Shown in pieces: positions 34,096 to 45,209 of a stretch of DNA of 64,000 nt. The DNA is from Phlebotomus papatasi (lineage: Eukaryota > Arthropoda > Insecta > Diptera > Psychodidae), in NCBI RefSeq assembly GCF_024763615.1, contig NC_077223.1:11470001-11534000 (forward strand), written 5' to 3'. Each line of letters starts with the position of its first letter. The first letter of the stretch is position 1. Made by a program: the position numbers and the translations under genes. The notes under the pieces are model-generated. The model saw only the letters and a list, made by a program, of their open reading frames with translations. It did not search any database and was not told the DNA's origin.

Positions 34096-34438
34096 GGGGA
34101 AGTGAGGTATCTTTGAATTGATGTATATTTAAAATACCGTAAAGTGATATAATTTGGAATTAGTGTTACAAGTTGGACATGGCTTTTTTCTTGATAAATA
34201 CAGTACAAAGTTTGTTTTTAAGCACAAGGACCCAAATTATAAAACTAAAGCATTAAGAATATACAAATAAAAATGAAGTACTAAATTTATCAAGACAAAA
34301 TGTCCTGTCCAAATTGTACCATTGTCCAACTTGTACCACTGTCCAACTTGTACCACTTTACCCTATGGCTTTTTTCGCCTATTTTTAAGTAGAACTCGGC
34401 TAGAGAAAAGCTTAATTTCAAAGGTGCCCCACTTCCCC
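34096..34438. mobile_element. GGGGAAGTG element with nested 227-bp element
   Basis: The outer ends GGGGAAGTGAGGTATCTTTG and, inverted, GGGGAAGTGGGGCACCTTTG pair over about 28 bp. The inner element 34137-34363 (TA at 34135-34136 and 34364-34365) has an inverted repeat built on GTAAAGTG, ACAAGTTGGACA. A relative of the outer element lies at about 55126-55284 in the ELL intron. Confidence 0.7.
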
Positions 34439-34467
34439 AAAATTTTCTTTTAAATCACAATGGGTCT

Positions 34468-34675
34468 TGCACACTATTTAGATCAGGAAAATTTCGTGAA
34501 ATCGAAATTCACATCACTTCTTTCTCATACTTTTTACAATGTCTATCAATTAAATTTAGTTTAATAGAATTTTGAGTGCGAAAGGAGATAGAAATATAAA
34601 AAAAACATTTGAGAAAGAAAAGGATATAAATTTTGATTTCATGAATTTTTCCCGATCCAAAAGGTGTCGTGCGCC
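34468..34675. mobile_element. fold-back miniature element, GATC-AGGAAAATTTC family, copy 1
   Basis: Arms of about 60 bp: TTAGATCAGGAAAATTTCGT followed by GAAATTCACAT on the left, the inverse on the right near GAATTTTTCCCGATCCAAAA. Four more copies lie at 34736-35690, 53088-53357, 54151-54410 and 59367-59622. Confidence 0.75.
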
Positions 34676-34735
34676 AGAGGCATAAAATGCATACTGAAAT
34701 AAATAAAATTACATTGCAAATAGAACCTTACGGCT

Positions 34736-35690
34736 TCGCCACACCTTAGATCAAGAAAATTTCGTAAAATTGAAATTCACATCCTTTTCTTTTTGCATAT
34801 GTCTATCTTATTCTTTCCCACTCGAAATTAGATTGAACTAAATTAAATTTGGTGTGATGTTCAAAAGAAAAAGAAGAATGCAAAGGAATATGCCCGTCAA
34901 ATAATTTCGTCAGATATCTTTCAGATTTTTGCAGAAAATATCTACACCTGTGCTGAAAATCTGCCGACAAATCGGTAGATATTCCTACGAATTTTATTTG
35001 GGCTTGGGACAAAATTCGTCAGAAATTTTTGCAGATTTTCTATAGATTTTTCTACATTCCAGACTTTCCAGACAGCTGTGTCAGAAAAGATGGAATATTT
35101 TTCATTTTTGCTTGCAAAATTCAATAGAGTTATTCTTGGTGATATCACAGTAGTGTTTATATAAAATAAAGAATTCTGTGACGCCGTGTTATAAGTAGAG
35201 AATATTGAAGTGAAAACTTTAAGCAGAGTGTCGACCTAAATTTCGTGTTTTTTATCATTTCATGGGCGATTTTTATTAGTATTTTTGTCTTGAATTTTTT
35301 TACTCATCTAAAATGTTTAATCGGTAATGCTTGTTAAGCAGAGCATACCATTTTCTTTGTAACTGCTGCAGTTTCTTGATAAATCAACAATATTTTTGTT
35401 GAGAGAATGGAGACTATGCAGATTTTTTATGCAGAAATTCTGTCGAGAATCTGCAGATTTTTGGAAGAATTTCTGCCGAAAATCTAGAGATTTTCAGGCA
35501 GAAATTCTGTCGAAAATCTATAGATTTTCTCTGAATGTACTAGAATATACCGTTACAATTCAAAAAATCTTCGAGTAAAATCGGCAGGTGGAGCAATGAT
35601 TTGACGGGTGATATATGTAATGCAAATTTGAGAAAGAAAAGGATGCTAATTGCGACTTCATGAAATTTTATTGATAAGGTGTGTCAGAAC
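34736..35690. mobile_element. same fold-back family, copy 2, split by a 716-bp insert
   Basis: Left arm 34736-34892, right arm 35609-35690. The insert 34893-35608 has terminal repeats CCCGTCAAATAATT and, inverted, CCCGTCAAATCATT. It is itself filled with inverted copies of a motif of the type CAGAAATTCTGTCGAAAATC (34910-35060 and 35405-35535). No coding region. Confidence 0.65.
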
Positions 35691-36544
35691 GGTCAGAACC
35701 ATTATATAGTAATTCTAAGCTTGAAATTAAAAGAGCCTAATTTAAAAAGTTGTTTATTAGATCAACGCACCTCGCGAAATGGAAATACTAAATATTGAGC
35801 TTGGCAAAGTTTGTAGTAAAATTTATGCGAAGCGAATAGGTAATATTGATGATCTAATAAGCATTTTAATTCAGCCGGTGCAAAATTTGAATTTATTATA
35901 ACAGAGCACTTTACCATACAACACATTTAAAATGGATTAATTTCTTATGGAAATAAAACACGTTACGATTTATTCAATTTTTATTGATGGCTTTTATTCA
36001 AAGTTTATGTAAGTACAATTTTTTACTATGGACTATTTTTAACCTGGATAATGAAAATTTTTAGTTTTCAAATTTAAAATTTGTTTTTTTTTATTTGGAA
36101 TGATAAAGGATGAAAATATTCTTTTGTACAGAATTTTAAATAAAGAGAACACCATTAATATGATGTAATTTTAAATTAAAATAAATTAAAATAATATTAA
36201 ATGCAAAATCACAGTTTTTTTATAAAGATAAATGTCAGGGCTGAATTTAGATTTTTAAAGATTAATATATTAAAAAAATATTTATTTGCGATAAGCAGTT
36301 TTTGATCTTCAATTTAAATTTAAATTTAGCAATGTTTCACTTTTACGGACAATCCAATAAGTTTTCCGAAGCGGGCGACATCTCGTGAGGAAATCGCAGT
36401 AGCAGAAGATTTGCTGTGCTGTATCTGTTTGACGTTGTATACGTGGTTTTCTTCTGCAATAGTGACTCCCTATAAGAAAATAATTCATTTTTCCGGGATA
36501 AAACAGTAAAATTCTATAAATTTTTAGTCGGATTCAGTGCAAAA
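35691..36544. promoter_or_regulatory. upstream region and leader of the coatomer beta' gene
   Basis: AT-rich to about 36340, then a more balanced block (36340-36480) that should hold the promoter. No TATA box or well-spaced Inr/DPE was found, so the start site is not placed. Confidence 0.4.
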
Positions 36545-36547
36545 ATG
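36545..36547 (+). CDS. beta'COP: coatomer subunit beta', initiator codon exon
   Basis: The only coding part of exon 1 is the ATG itself, followed directly by donor GTTAGT. Exon 2 begins with CCT CTC CGG, giving MPLRLDIKRRL, the conserved N-terminus of the family. The frame in exon 2 has no methionine at the correct place, so this start is required. Confidence 0.85.
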
Positions 36548-36804
36548 GTTAGTGCTACTTTTTCAATTAAAATATCTGTGAAAAATATGTCACATCCAGT
36601 GATTTCTGTATATTTTGTCTTTCCATTTTTTCTCTCAACAAATTCATAGAATTTCACATAATAAATAAAAATTTCACGTAGTTTTTTCCATTTTCCTATC
36701 CATAGACTTATTTTGTGTTTTTCAATGTAGTTATTTTGGTTTTTATCAATGAATTTTTGGAAAAAAAGGAAAAAAAATAATAAACGTAACCTCACTCTTT
36801 GCAG

Positions 36805-37427
36805 CCTCTCCGGTTGGATATCAAGAGACGTCTGACGAGTCGTTCGGATCGTGTAAAATGCGTGGATTTGCATCCTTCAGAACCATGGATGCTCTGTGCT
36901 CTGTACAGTGGCCATGTCCATGTGATGAATTACGAAAATCAGCAAATGGTTAAGGATTTTGAGGTGTGTGACCTTCCGGTGCGGAGTGCGAGATTCGTGG
37001 CCCGCAAAAATTGGGTTGTAACGGGCTCAGATGATATGCAAATCCGTGTATTTAACTACAATACCCTGGAGAAGGTGCACTCGTTCGAGGCTCATTCAGA
37101 CTACGTCCGTAGCATCGCTGTCCATCCAACTCAGCCACTGATTCTCACCAGTAGCGACGATATGTTGATAAAACTGTGGAACTGGGAGAAAATGTGGGCC
37201 TGCCAGCGAGTCTTTGAAGGGCACATCCACTATGTCATGCAAATAGTATTCAATCCCAAGGACAATAACACTTTTGCCAGTGCATCCTTGGACAGAACGG
37301 TTAAGGTTTGGCAGTTGGGCTCAAATATGGCTAATTTCACTCTCGAGGGACACGAAAAAGGAGTCAATTGCGTTGATTACTACCACGGTGGAGACAAGCC
37401 CTACCTTATCAGTGGAGCAGATGATCG
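36805..37427 (+). CDS. beta'COP: coatomer subunit beta', first WD40 propeller
   Basis: Residues 2-209 of the beta' subunit of the COPI coat, which sorts dilysine-tagged cargo from Golgi to ER. PLRLDIKRRLTSRSDRVKCV starts the N-terminal propeller. Blades follow with EPWMLCALYSGHVHVMNY, GSDDMQIRVFNYNTLEKV, SSDDMLIKLWNWEKMWAC and SASLDRTVKVWQLGSN. R17 and K19 (SDRVK) and the acidic residues in EAHSDYVRS and SSDDMLIKLW match positions that bind the KKXX carboxylate and lysines in yeast Sec27. The exon ends in phase 2 within the arginine of GADDR; the following intron is 3.9 kb. Confidence 0.97.
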
Positions 37428-37445
37428 GTAAGTCAAATTTTTATA

Positions 37446-37770
37446 CAGTAGACTCTCTCAAATTCGGGCATATGGGACCGAAATGTCAGCCAGAAATTCG
37501 GGCGACAAATTTTTTGAAATGCAACGATTTTTTATTCAAGTGCATACAGATATTGAGTTTACACACTCATATATAACGTAAATTGCATGAAAATCCCTCA
37601 ATAATTCAAAATCACATCAAAACTAAGACAAACCATGCCAATTTTGGGCATATTTGATTCATTTGATAATCATAATCAAACTTGAAAAATGACAACAAAC
37701 TTTTTTCAAATGTAACCGCTGCCCGAATTTAAAAGTAGCCCGATCTTAAAAGAGCCGAATTAGCGAGAGT
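37446..37770. mobile_element. Tigger/pogo-like element in coatomer intron
   Basis: CAGTAGACTCTCTCAAATTC follows TA at 37444-37445. The right side ends with GCCGAATTAGCGAGAG, about ten bases short of a full terminal repeat, so it is truncated or eroded there. No coding region. Confidence 0.7.
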
Positions 37771-37954
37771 TAATTCATTTGATTCATCGCCTTCAAAAAT
37801 CTCACCTACTACAATCATCACAAAATCTCACGTCCTCTGATCGGGCTCAAACTTTGACAAAATATGTTTCGCCACTCCTTGATGACAAATATTTTTTTTA
37901 AACTGCTTCCTGACCAGAAACAGTAAAAACTTAATCACTCGTGCGAAGGATTAA

Positions 37955-38907
37955 TTCTTTCGCGTCCCACTTTTATTCAGCGGATGAATTCATGTAAAAT
38001 TGAGTTTTTCCTAATGCTTTATGATCAAATATAATAGTTCAGAGAGGAAAAAAAAATTTCCATTGCGTGAAAACTCGGAAAAACCCCGGGTCATATATGA
38101 CCCTGTTGTCCTCAAGGGAAGTGTACATACCATTTTCAAAATCTATATCACGGGCTTTTTAAGAGTTTTTTTTTTGCTTGAAGTTAGTAATTTGGTCAAA
38201 ACCATGGCAAACTGGATTGTCTTGATGAATACTGTACTCCTGGTGTTCAAGGAATCTTCCTGGTAATCCCTTGAACAGTCACTGTCACAATATTTTGAGT
38301 GGTATTTGGCAAAAATAAACTTATCTACATATTTATTCACACACAATACAATTGCACAATATGGGACGCTTGCAGAATACTCTAAAATATTGCAAAATAT
38401 GTTATAATTCATCAGATATAAGATGAAATGTCCAGGAGCAAGATGTCCCACCTGCATTTCACAAAGAAAAACAATGTCCCAACTACATTTCGCTGCAGGT
38501 TTGGGACGAAAACACTGTTACCCTTGAGGACAATAGGGTCATATATGACCCGGAAAATTCTACACGCTTTTCTGGAAAATTGAGAGTAGTTTATTATATC
38601 AAAATATGCAATATACAATCTTTGGATATTCTATTTTGTGTTTCTAAAGAACTTTTTGCTGAAAAAAATAAATTAATATGAAAAATTTTGAAAAAGAAAA
38701 ATCATTTCACAAAGCTCGAAATTAGTGATTTTTGATCTCAAATATTTTCTTTTCCTGAATATCTGGAGTATTGAGAAAATTAGCCAAGAATCTTACATCC
38801 TTCTATTATGATATCGTGCACAAACCGATAGATTTCAATTAATGTAAATAGTAAAAAAAAATTGTTTTTTTTACCGGGTCATATATGACTCTAATGACGC
38901 GAAAGAG
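37955..38907. mobile_element. TTAA-flanked piggyBac-like element, copy 2
   Basis: TTAA at 37951-37954 and 38908-38911, ends TTCTTTCGCGTC and, inverted, CTCTTTCGCGTC. GGGTCATATATGACCC lies at 38088-38103 and 38536-38551, with a one-base variant at 38875-38890 just inside the right end. It is the same family as 10594-13390 but without the 1.8-kb insert. The minus-strand frame 38143-38457 is non-coding as far as I can judge. Confidence 0.85.
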
Positions 38908-39042
38908 TTAAAGTAGAATAAATTTTATGAGTCTTTTGTGTTTATGCGAGAATTCCAATCAGGCAAAGGTTACACAGAAAAAAATATTTTGTAAAATTGT
39001 TCGTAAAATTTTGTATTTTTTTCACAAACATTTTTTGTACAT

Positions 39043-39287
39043 AAAATGATCATTTGACGAACATTTTTTGTACTTTTACAAAGACTTGTTCGTAAAGGTT
39101 CGTAAACACACAAAAAATGTTCGTAAAATTTTGTCATTTGTTCGTAAATTTTTGTTTGTCTGTTAAAAATTTACAAACAAATACGAACAAATGACAAAAT
39201 TTTACGAACATTTTTTTGTGTGTTTACGAACATTTACGAAAAAATGTTTGTAAAAGTACAAAAAATGTTCGTCAAATGATCATTTTA
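39043..39287. mobile_element. long fold-back (snap-back) element
   Basis: The outer arms AAAATGATCATTTGACGAAC followed by ATTTTTTGTACTTTTACAAA are perfect inverse copies for 40 bp, and pairing continues almost to the centre near 39165. TTCGTAAA and TTTACGAA motifs recur throughout. No TSD was read with certainty and there is no coding region. Confidence 0.8.
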
Positions 39288-39299
39288 CAAATAATGAAG

Positions 39300-41360
39300 T
39301 GACTCTAGAAGGGGCAATTCTACGAAAGGCAATGGCTTATTCTAGCTTTTTTGGCATATTAAATGCAAAATTGTCGAACTTATTGTAACACACCCTGCAC
39401 ACTTGGGCACTCAATGTGTAAAGTAGTCTTAATACGTTTAAAAATCAATTGATATGTAGAGGTGAATTTGACTCTTATTTTGGACAACTTGGCTGTAAAT
39501 TTGGACAGCTAATCCGCCTCAACAGGATGCCCATTGTTCTTCATTTGATGAACCAATCTTACCAAGTCCTCTTCCTGTTTATGTAAGGGAACCGTAGAAT
39601 GTCACAAGAAGCCCGAAAACTTTCCATATCATTCATTAAAGTGAGTTGACTTCGGTACTCCAAATACGTGCGGATTCGCTCATTCACTGGCCTTTCCGGA
39701 AGCCTTTCAAGGCATTTCTCGCTACATCTCTTTCGTAGAGATGATGCTCCTTTGTTTCTCCAGGCATTTGTCCAACCTAGTCATCACAAAAGCTAAAACT
39801 TCACGAAATTTCTTGAGAAAAACACCTGTCCAAAATAAGGATTATCACATCACTGGTAAATGTCTTAAAAAATTTCCCATTTTTCACACGAAAAATCTAA
39901 TTCACAAGACAAATCTCACTTCACTGTGAGAATTTCATTTGACACTTTCTGTGAAAGCTTCACGAAAGTTTCACAGAAAGCGATTCTAAGCATCCGTGAA
40001 TTTCTCGCGTGAAGAACTCACGGGCCAATATTTTTCACCGAGAAAAGTTTGGGTGAAAATGTTTTCACCGAAAGATTTTGGCTATTTTATGCCCAAAATC
40101 TAATGGGGATGCTTCTTAGAGGTCCTCTTAGGTCAATTCACGTTAAAACATTTTAACAAATAAGCCGGAAAATGGTTAAAAACCTGTTTGAAAGATCTTC
40201 AAAATTTTCGGTGTCACTTCTGTGACTGCATAACATTCTGTTACGAAGTACTGCCGGCGATTTTAAGATGCTCACCGGCCCGTTTTCTTCACTAAAACAG
40301 CATATTTTTTCATCACTTCATCATTATTTGTTCACAGAATTGTGGAAAAAAGATTTTCCTAAATACACAAAACACTGTGAAATATGACGTTTCAAAGAAA
40401 TATTCAGAGTTGTGAAACCCTCCTCAAAACTACGTAGAGGTGGAACAAAATGGCCCGCAAACAACCTAAAAAAGGTTTCAATCCTCTGGGGAACTTTAAT
40501 TTTGGCATTCTAGCAAAAGCTCTCCATGAATGCTGTCAGTCACTTTTCACTCACAATCTGAGAATCGCAATTCTAGCACCTGTGAAAAATCTACCGTGAT
40601 ATCTTCATTCTCGATTTTCTCACTGATGAGAGTATCACCAAATCTTAGAATTCCTACCCAGGTCAAATGTACAAATCACCACTAACGTGAATCAACACAA
40701 TATTCAATGAATATTCAATAATATCACTCAAAAAAAGCGAAGAACATTGTTAGTACTTCATCACAGCTAAATAAGACTGAAGTAAACATAAAGTTCTGTC
40801 ATATTTCTCGTAAGCAATTGCTCACACTGAATTTTCAACAAAGCAATTTCAACTCAAATCATATTCAAAATTTAACGTATTTAGTGTTAAAATCTTCCAA
40901 AAAGAACAAATATTTAGATAGAATTCATTATTCATCAAATATTGGAATAAAAATTCATCATTTTAATCAATTTATTTTTAGTGTCCAATTTTACCCTCAA
41001 AGTGTCCATATTTAGAAACTGGACAAAATTATGAGCCTTTCCCCTATATTCTCTTTGAAAAAAAAGAGCTAAGAGCAAGATTTTTAAAAAACAAAATTCG
41101 AAGGTCTTCATACTAAAAAATAAATATATTTTTTTCTAATACTAAGATAAAAATTTCAACAAATAAGTCTTAATTCCGTTCAATTTTAAGAAAAAAATCA
41201 TTCGGAATGCAAAAATACCATAAAATAGTTTTTTGCCAGGTTTTTGGGTATTCTGCCCCACTGTGCCACGTTAAGAATCTCATCTTCATTCAGCTGATGT
41301 AGTCTTATCACTAGTTTTGTCCTAAACCCAGGATTTTTTTTGTTAAATTCTATCCTGCAG
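39300..41360. other. coatomer intron, repetitive but unresolved
   Basis: The rest of the 3.9-kb intron. It holds several short hairpins, for example around GTGAAAGCTTCACGAAAGTTTC at 39951 and TTTTCACCG repeats at 40036-40070. A sequence like the end of a TA-flanked element (GCCTTTCCCCTA) ends at about 41044. No exon fits the reading frame between 37427 and 41361. Confidence 0.45.
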
Positions 41361-43497
41361 ATATGTAAAGATCTGGGACTATCAGAACAAAACTTGTGTT
41401 CAGACCCTGGAAGGGCATGCTCAGAATATTTCTGCTGTATGCTTCCATCCGGAGTTGCCGATTGTGTTGACGGGATCTGAAGATGGTACCGTGAGGATTT
41501 GGCATTCAGGCACCTATCGCCTGGAAACATCCCTCAACTACGGCTTTGAGCGTGTGTGGACTGTAGCATGCATGAGGGGGACAAATAATGTGGCTTTGGG
41601 CTACGATGAGGGTTCAATTATCATCAAGGTAGGCCGAGAAGAGCCTGCTATGTCGATGGATGTCAATGGAGGAAAAATAATCTGGGCAAAGCATTCGGAG
41701 ATGCAGCAAGTAAATCTCAAAGCACTTCCGGAGGATACTGAAATCAAGGATGGAGAGCGCCTTCCGGTGGCTGTCAAAGATATGGGAGCCTGTGAAATCT
41801 ATCCGCAGACCATTGCTCACAATCCTAATGGGAGATTTGTGGTGGTATGTGGAGATGGAGAGTATATCATTTATACATCCATGGCTCTGAGGAATAAGGC
41901 ATTTGGATCAGCTCAGGAATTTGTCTGGGCATCAGAGAGCAGTGAGTATGCAATAAGGGAGAGCAGTGGAACAGTTAAATTGTTCAGGAATTTCAAGGAG
42001 AGAAAATCCTTTACTCCGGATTATGGGGCAGAGGGGATTTTTGGTGGATATATGCTGGGTGTTAGAACATCTTCTGGATTGACGTTCTATGATTGGGAAT
42101 CCATGGAGTTGATACGGCGCATTGAGGTGCAGCCGAAGCATGTTTTCTGGAATGAATCGGGATCATTGGTGTGCCTGGCCACGGATGAATCTTACTTCAT
42201 TTTGAGTGTGGATACGTCAGCCATTGCAGCGGTGATGGAGTCTAAGCAGGGACTGACGGAGGATGGCATTGAGGATGCTTTTGAGGTTCTGGGAGAGGTG
42301 ACTGAAGTGGTGAAGACGGGTCTTTGGGTGGGAGATTGTTTCATCTATACCAATTCGGTCAATCGGATTAATTACTATGTTGGCGGAGAGATTGTCACCA
42401 TATCGCATCTGGACAGGACAATGTATCTGTTGGGGTATGTGCCCAAGGACAATCGTCTCTATTTGGGTGACAAGGAACTCAATGTGACAAGTTTCTCCCT
42501 CCTGCTGGCTGTCCTCGAGTACCAGACGGCTGTTATGCGCAGAGATTTTGAGACAGCTGATCGGGTTCTGCCCACAATTCCGCGTGAACATCGGACGAGA
42601 GTGGCTCATTTCCTGGAGAAGCAGGGCTTCCGGGAACAGGCTCTGCAGGTGTCAACGGATGCTGAGCATCGATTTGACTTGGCACTGCAAATAGGGGCCC
42701 TTGGGATTGCCCTGGAACTTGCCAGGGAATCCGACAGTCCGCAGAAGTGGAGTCAATTGGCTGAAGCTGCCACGGCTAAGAATGATTTTGTCCTCATGCA
42801 AGAATGTCTCGAGCGAGCCAATGATTTTGGTGGTCTCCTTCTCCTGGCCACTTCTATCGGGGATGCAGGAATGCTGAGATCTCTGGGTGAGAATGGATCG
42901 CGTCAGGGAAAGCATAATATATCCTTCCTCTCCATGTTTTTGCTGGGCGACACTGAGGCATGCTTGGACATTCTCATCAATACAAATCGCCTCCCAGAAG
43001 CTGCCTTCTTCGCCCGAACGTATTTGCCAGACAAAATTTCCCATGTGGTCAGCCTGTGGCGGGAGGAGCTGGGAAAGACCAATGAGAAGGCAGGACAGAG
43101 CCTGGCTGATCCGAAGAACTATGAAAATCTCTTTCCCGGAATGCACGATGCTGTGAAGACTCAGCAATTCCTCCAGGAAACCCAATCAAGGAGCATTCCA
43201 GCACAGGCTGCTGCATCCCTTCCGCTAAATATTGACAGAAATGCCATTTCAGAGATGAAAGCAGCTGAAGAGGGAGGAGCTTTCGATTACAGTCCGAATG
43301 GCACGAATTCCAAGCAGCCAAAGGAGGTACCGGTGAATTGGTGTGGAACAATGCCACCATCTGAAGGGAATCTGGTGGATTTGAGTGAGCAGACAGCGCC
43401 TAAAAGTGATTTACCTCCGCCCAAGAGAAAATCATCTCTAGATGAATTTGACTTGGAGATCGAAGGGATCACTCTGGATGATAATATTGATACATCG
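41361..43497 (+). CDS. beta'COP: coatomer subunit beta', second propeller and alpha-solenoid
   Basis: Residues 209-921. It opens YVKIWDYQNKTCVQTLEGHA, closing the first propeller with GSEDGTVRIWHSGTYRLETS, then the second propeller (GYDEGSIIIKVGREEPAMSM onward), and a helical solenoid (for example YQTAVMRRDFETADRVLPTI, EKQGFREQALQVSTDAEHRF, LGDTEACLDILINTNRLPEA, AAFFARTYLPDKISHVVSLW) that binds alpha-COP. The tail is acidic and low-complexity (FDLEIEGITLDDNID). The exon starts after CTGCAG and its first base completes the arginine codon. The encoded protein totals 931 aa, close to the usual 900-930 of insects. No frameshift or missing domain is seen. Confidence 0.98.
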
Positions 43498-43553
43498 GTA
43501 AGATAATTTTTGTGGGAATATTTTGCCAGAAAATTAAACATTTTTCCTTGCAG

Positions 43554-43586
43554 GATGTCAACATTGATGACGATTTGAGCGAATAA
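43554..43586 (+). CDS. beta'COP: coatomer subunit beta', last coding exon
   Basis: Ten codons and the stop: DVNIDDDLSE. It is joined across a 56-bp intron (donor GTAAGA, acceptor TTGCAG). Reading through the intron instead would end after DTSVR, so a variant without splicing would differ only in the last few residues. The acidic ending resembles that of other insect beta'-COP proteins. Confidence 0.85.
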   Translation, partial: DVNIDDDLSE

Positions 43587-43733
43587 TTTGCAGCCTGTTG
43601 GGCGACAAAATGATGCAGTCTTCAAGGCTCTTTAGATATATTGTTCTATGTATTCCACTTTATATAACTTTTCATGTTGCCCAAATGAAAATTTGTGGGG
43701 AAATCTGAAGAAAAAGGACTTTTTTTCAATGTA

Positions 43734-43861
43734 CAGTAGACTCTCTCTCAATCGTGAATATGGGGCAAAATGTCATCCGGTTTAGCGATAGAATTTAGCG
43801 TCAAAGCCTTTGTAAATTCCACAAAAAGTGCTCAATTATAAAGAATCACGATAAAATAGGT
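43734..43861. mobile_element. Tigger/pogo-like left end, truncated
   Basis: CAGTAGACTCTCTCTCAATC follows TA at 43732-43733, then GGGGCAAAATGTCATCCGG, which is like the inner part of the 3748-4062 copy. The right end is missing where the retrotransposon begins. Confidence 0.6.
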
Positions 43862-45209
43862 GTGATTATGAAGAAATCACACCTAATAGGAAGGACTACA
43901 GCGAATTTGAGCAAATTAGCTTCTTCTTCTTCTTCTTCCGTTTTATGTACAATACTTACTTTATATTCGTTTTCTTCCTCCAGCATAAAACTGCTCAAAT
44001 CGTATCTTTCTGACAGAACTAAATCAGTTAAAATTGACGATATTATTTCGTCCCCTTTACTTCTTTCCAGAGGAATTGGTCAGGGCTCAGTACTCGGACC
44101 ACTTCTTTTTTCTATATATGTTAACGATCTCTCCTCAGCTTTAGTTAATCATAGTTTCCACTTATATGCTGACGACTTGCAAATCTATCTTTTTGGAGAT
44201 ATTCGGGCTCCTGAGAAATGTTTCGATGATGCAAATAACATCCTGAATTCCGTTTCACAATGGGCGTCTTCTAACGATCTTCTTCTTAACCCGAAGAAGT
44301 CACAGGTTATGATTCTATCAAGTAATCGACTTCGTCCTTCCCCAATCCCCATTTTTCTCAATGGTGAGGAAATTCCCTGCGTCCATAAAGTCAGGAATCT
44401 TGGAATAATTTTCAATGATACCCTGACTTGGGACGATCACACTTCTTACATTTGTAAAAGAGTGAACTTCTCCCTTTTCACCCTTCGTAGACATCGATTC
44501 TACACTCCTCAGAGTGTTCGGCTTCTTTTAGTGCGAGCTCTGCTCATTCCTTTATTTTCCTATGGTGCTGAACTGTTCTTTTCATGTGATAAAGCTTCTT
44601 TAAGACGTCTCCAAGTTGCATTCAACAACTGCTTACGTTATATTTTCAATCTTCGTCCTTATGATCATATCTCTCCTTTTGCTAATTCTATCTTAGGGCA
44701 ATCCTTACCGCACTTTCTGGAGTCACGAGCCGTCGAATTTGTTTGCCGTACTTTATTAACTAAACAACCTGAGTATTTAACCGAGTTTCTAGTGCCTGGC
44801 TTATCCACCAGGTCTTCCTGTCTCGTCGTGCCCAGATCGTTGAGCCGCACTCACCACAATTCACTTTTTGTATTAGGTGTATCTCTCTGGAATGAATTAC
44901 CCAGAGAGAGGAAACGGCGATTGATCCAAGCCTTTGTAACGTCTTGACTGCTTTTTTTCTTGCCTTTAATTATTTTCTTTTCTTCTCTTCTTTTCACTTC
45001 TGTTAAACTGTACTGTCCCTTCCCTGGCTTATACAACCTGAGAAGGAGCATTTCCACCGTTTGGGTCTGGAGTAGGTTGGTCACCAACGCTAAGACGGCG
45101 GTGGACGCAAATAATTTCCTGCCTGTAATGTTGCCTCTAAGAAACACATAGTTTCAAAGGCAGATTTCCATTTTAAATAAATAAATAAATAAATAAAATA
45201 AAATAAATG
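43862..45209 (+). mobile_element. 5'-truncated non-LTR retrotransposon (RT, 3' UTR, AAAT tail)
   Basis: The frame 43862-44947 encodes the C-terminal half of a LINE reverse transcriptase: SSSIKLLKSYLSDRTKSVKI, then GIGQGSVLGPLLFSIYVNDL (domain 4), FHLYADDLQIYLF (the YADD catalytic box), SNDLLLNPKKSQVMIL, HKVRNLGIIFNDTLTWDDH and a thumb region ending WNELPRERKRR. It lacks the endonuclease and the first RT blocks. There is no RNase H after the RT, which suggests a Jockey/CR1-type clade. The 3' UTR runs to about 45172 and an AAAT repeat fills 45173-45208. The first codons, with a TCT run, are probably junction sequence. Confidence 0.85.

Noticed and set aside
41614..43625. Large minus-strand frames opposite the coatomer exon
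   Set aside because: Antisense shadows of the beta'-COP coding frame.
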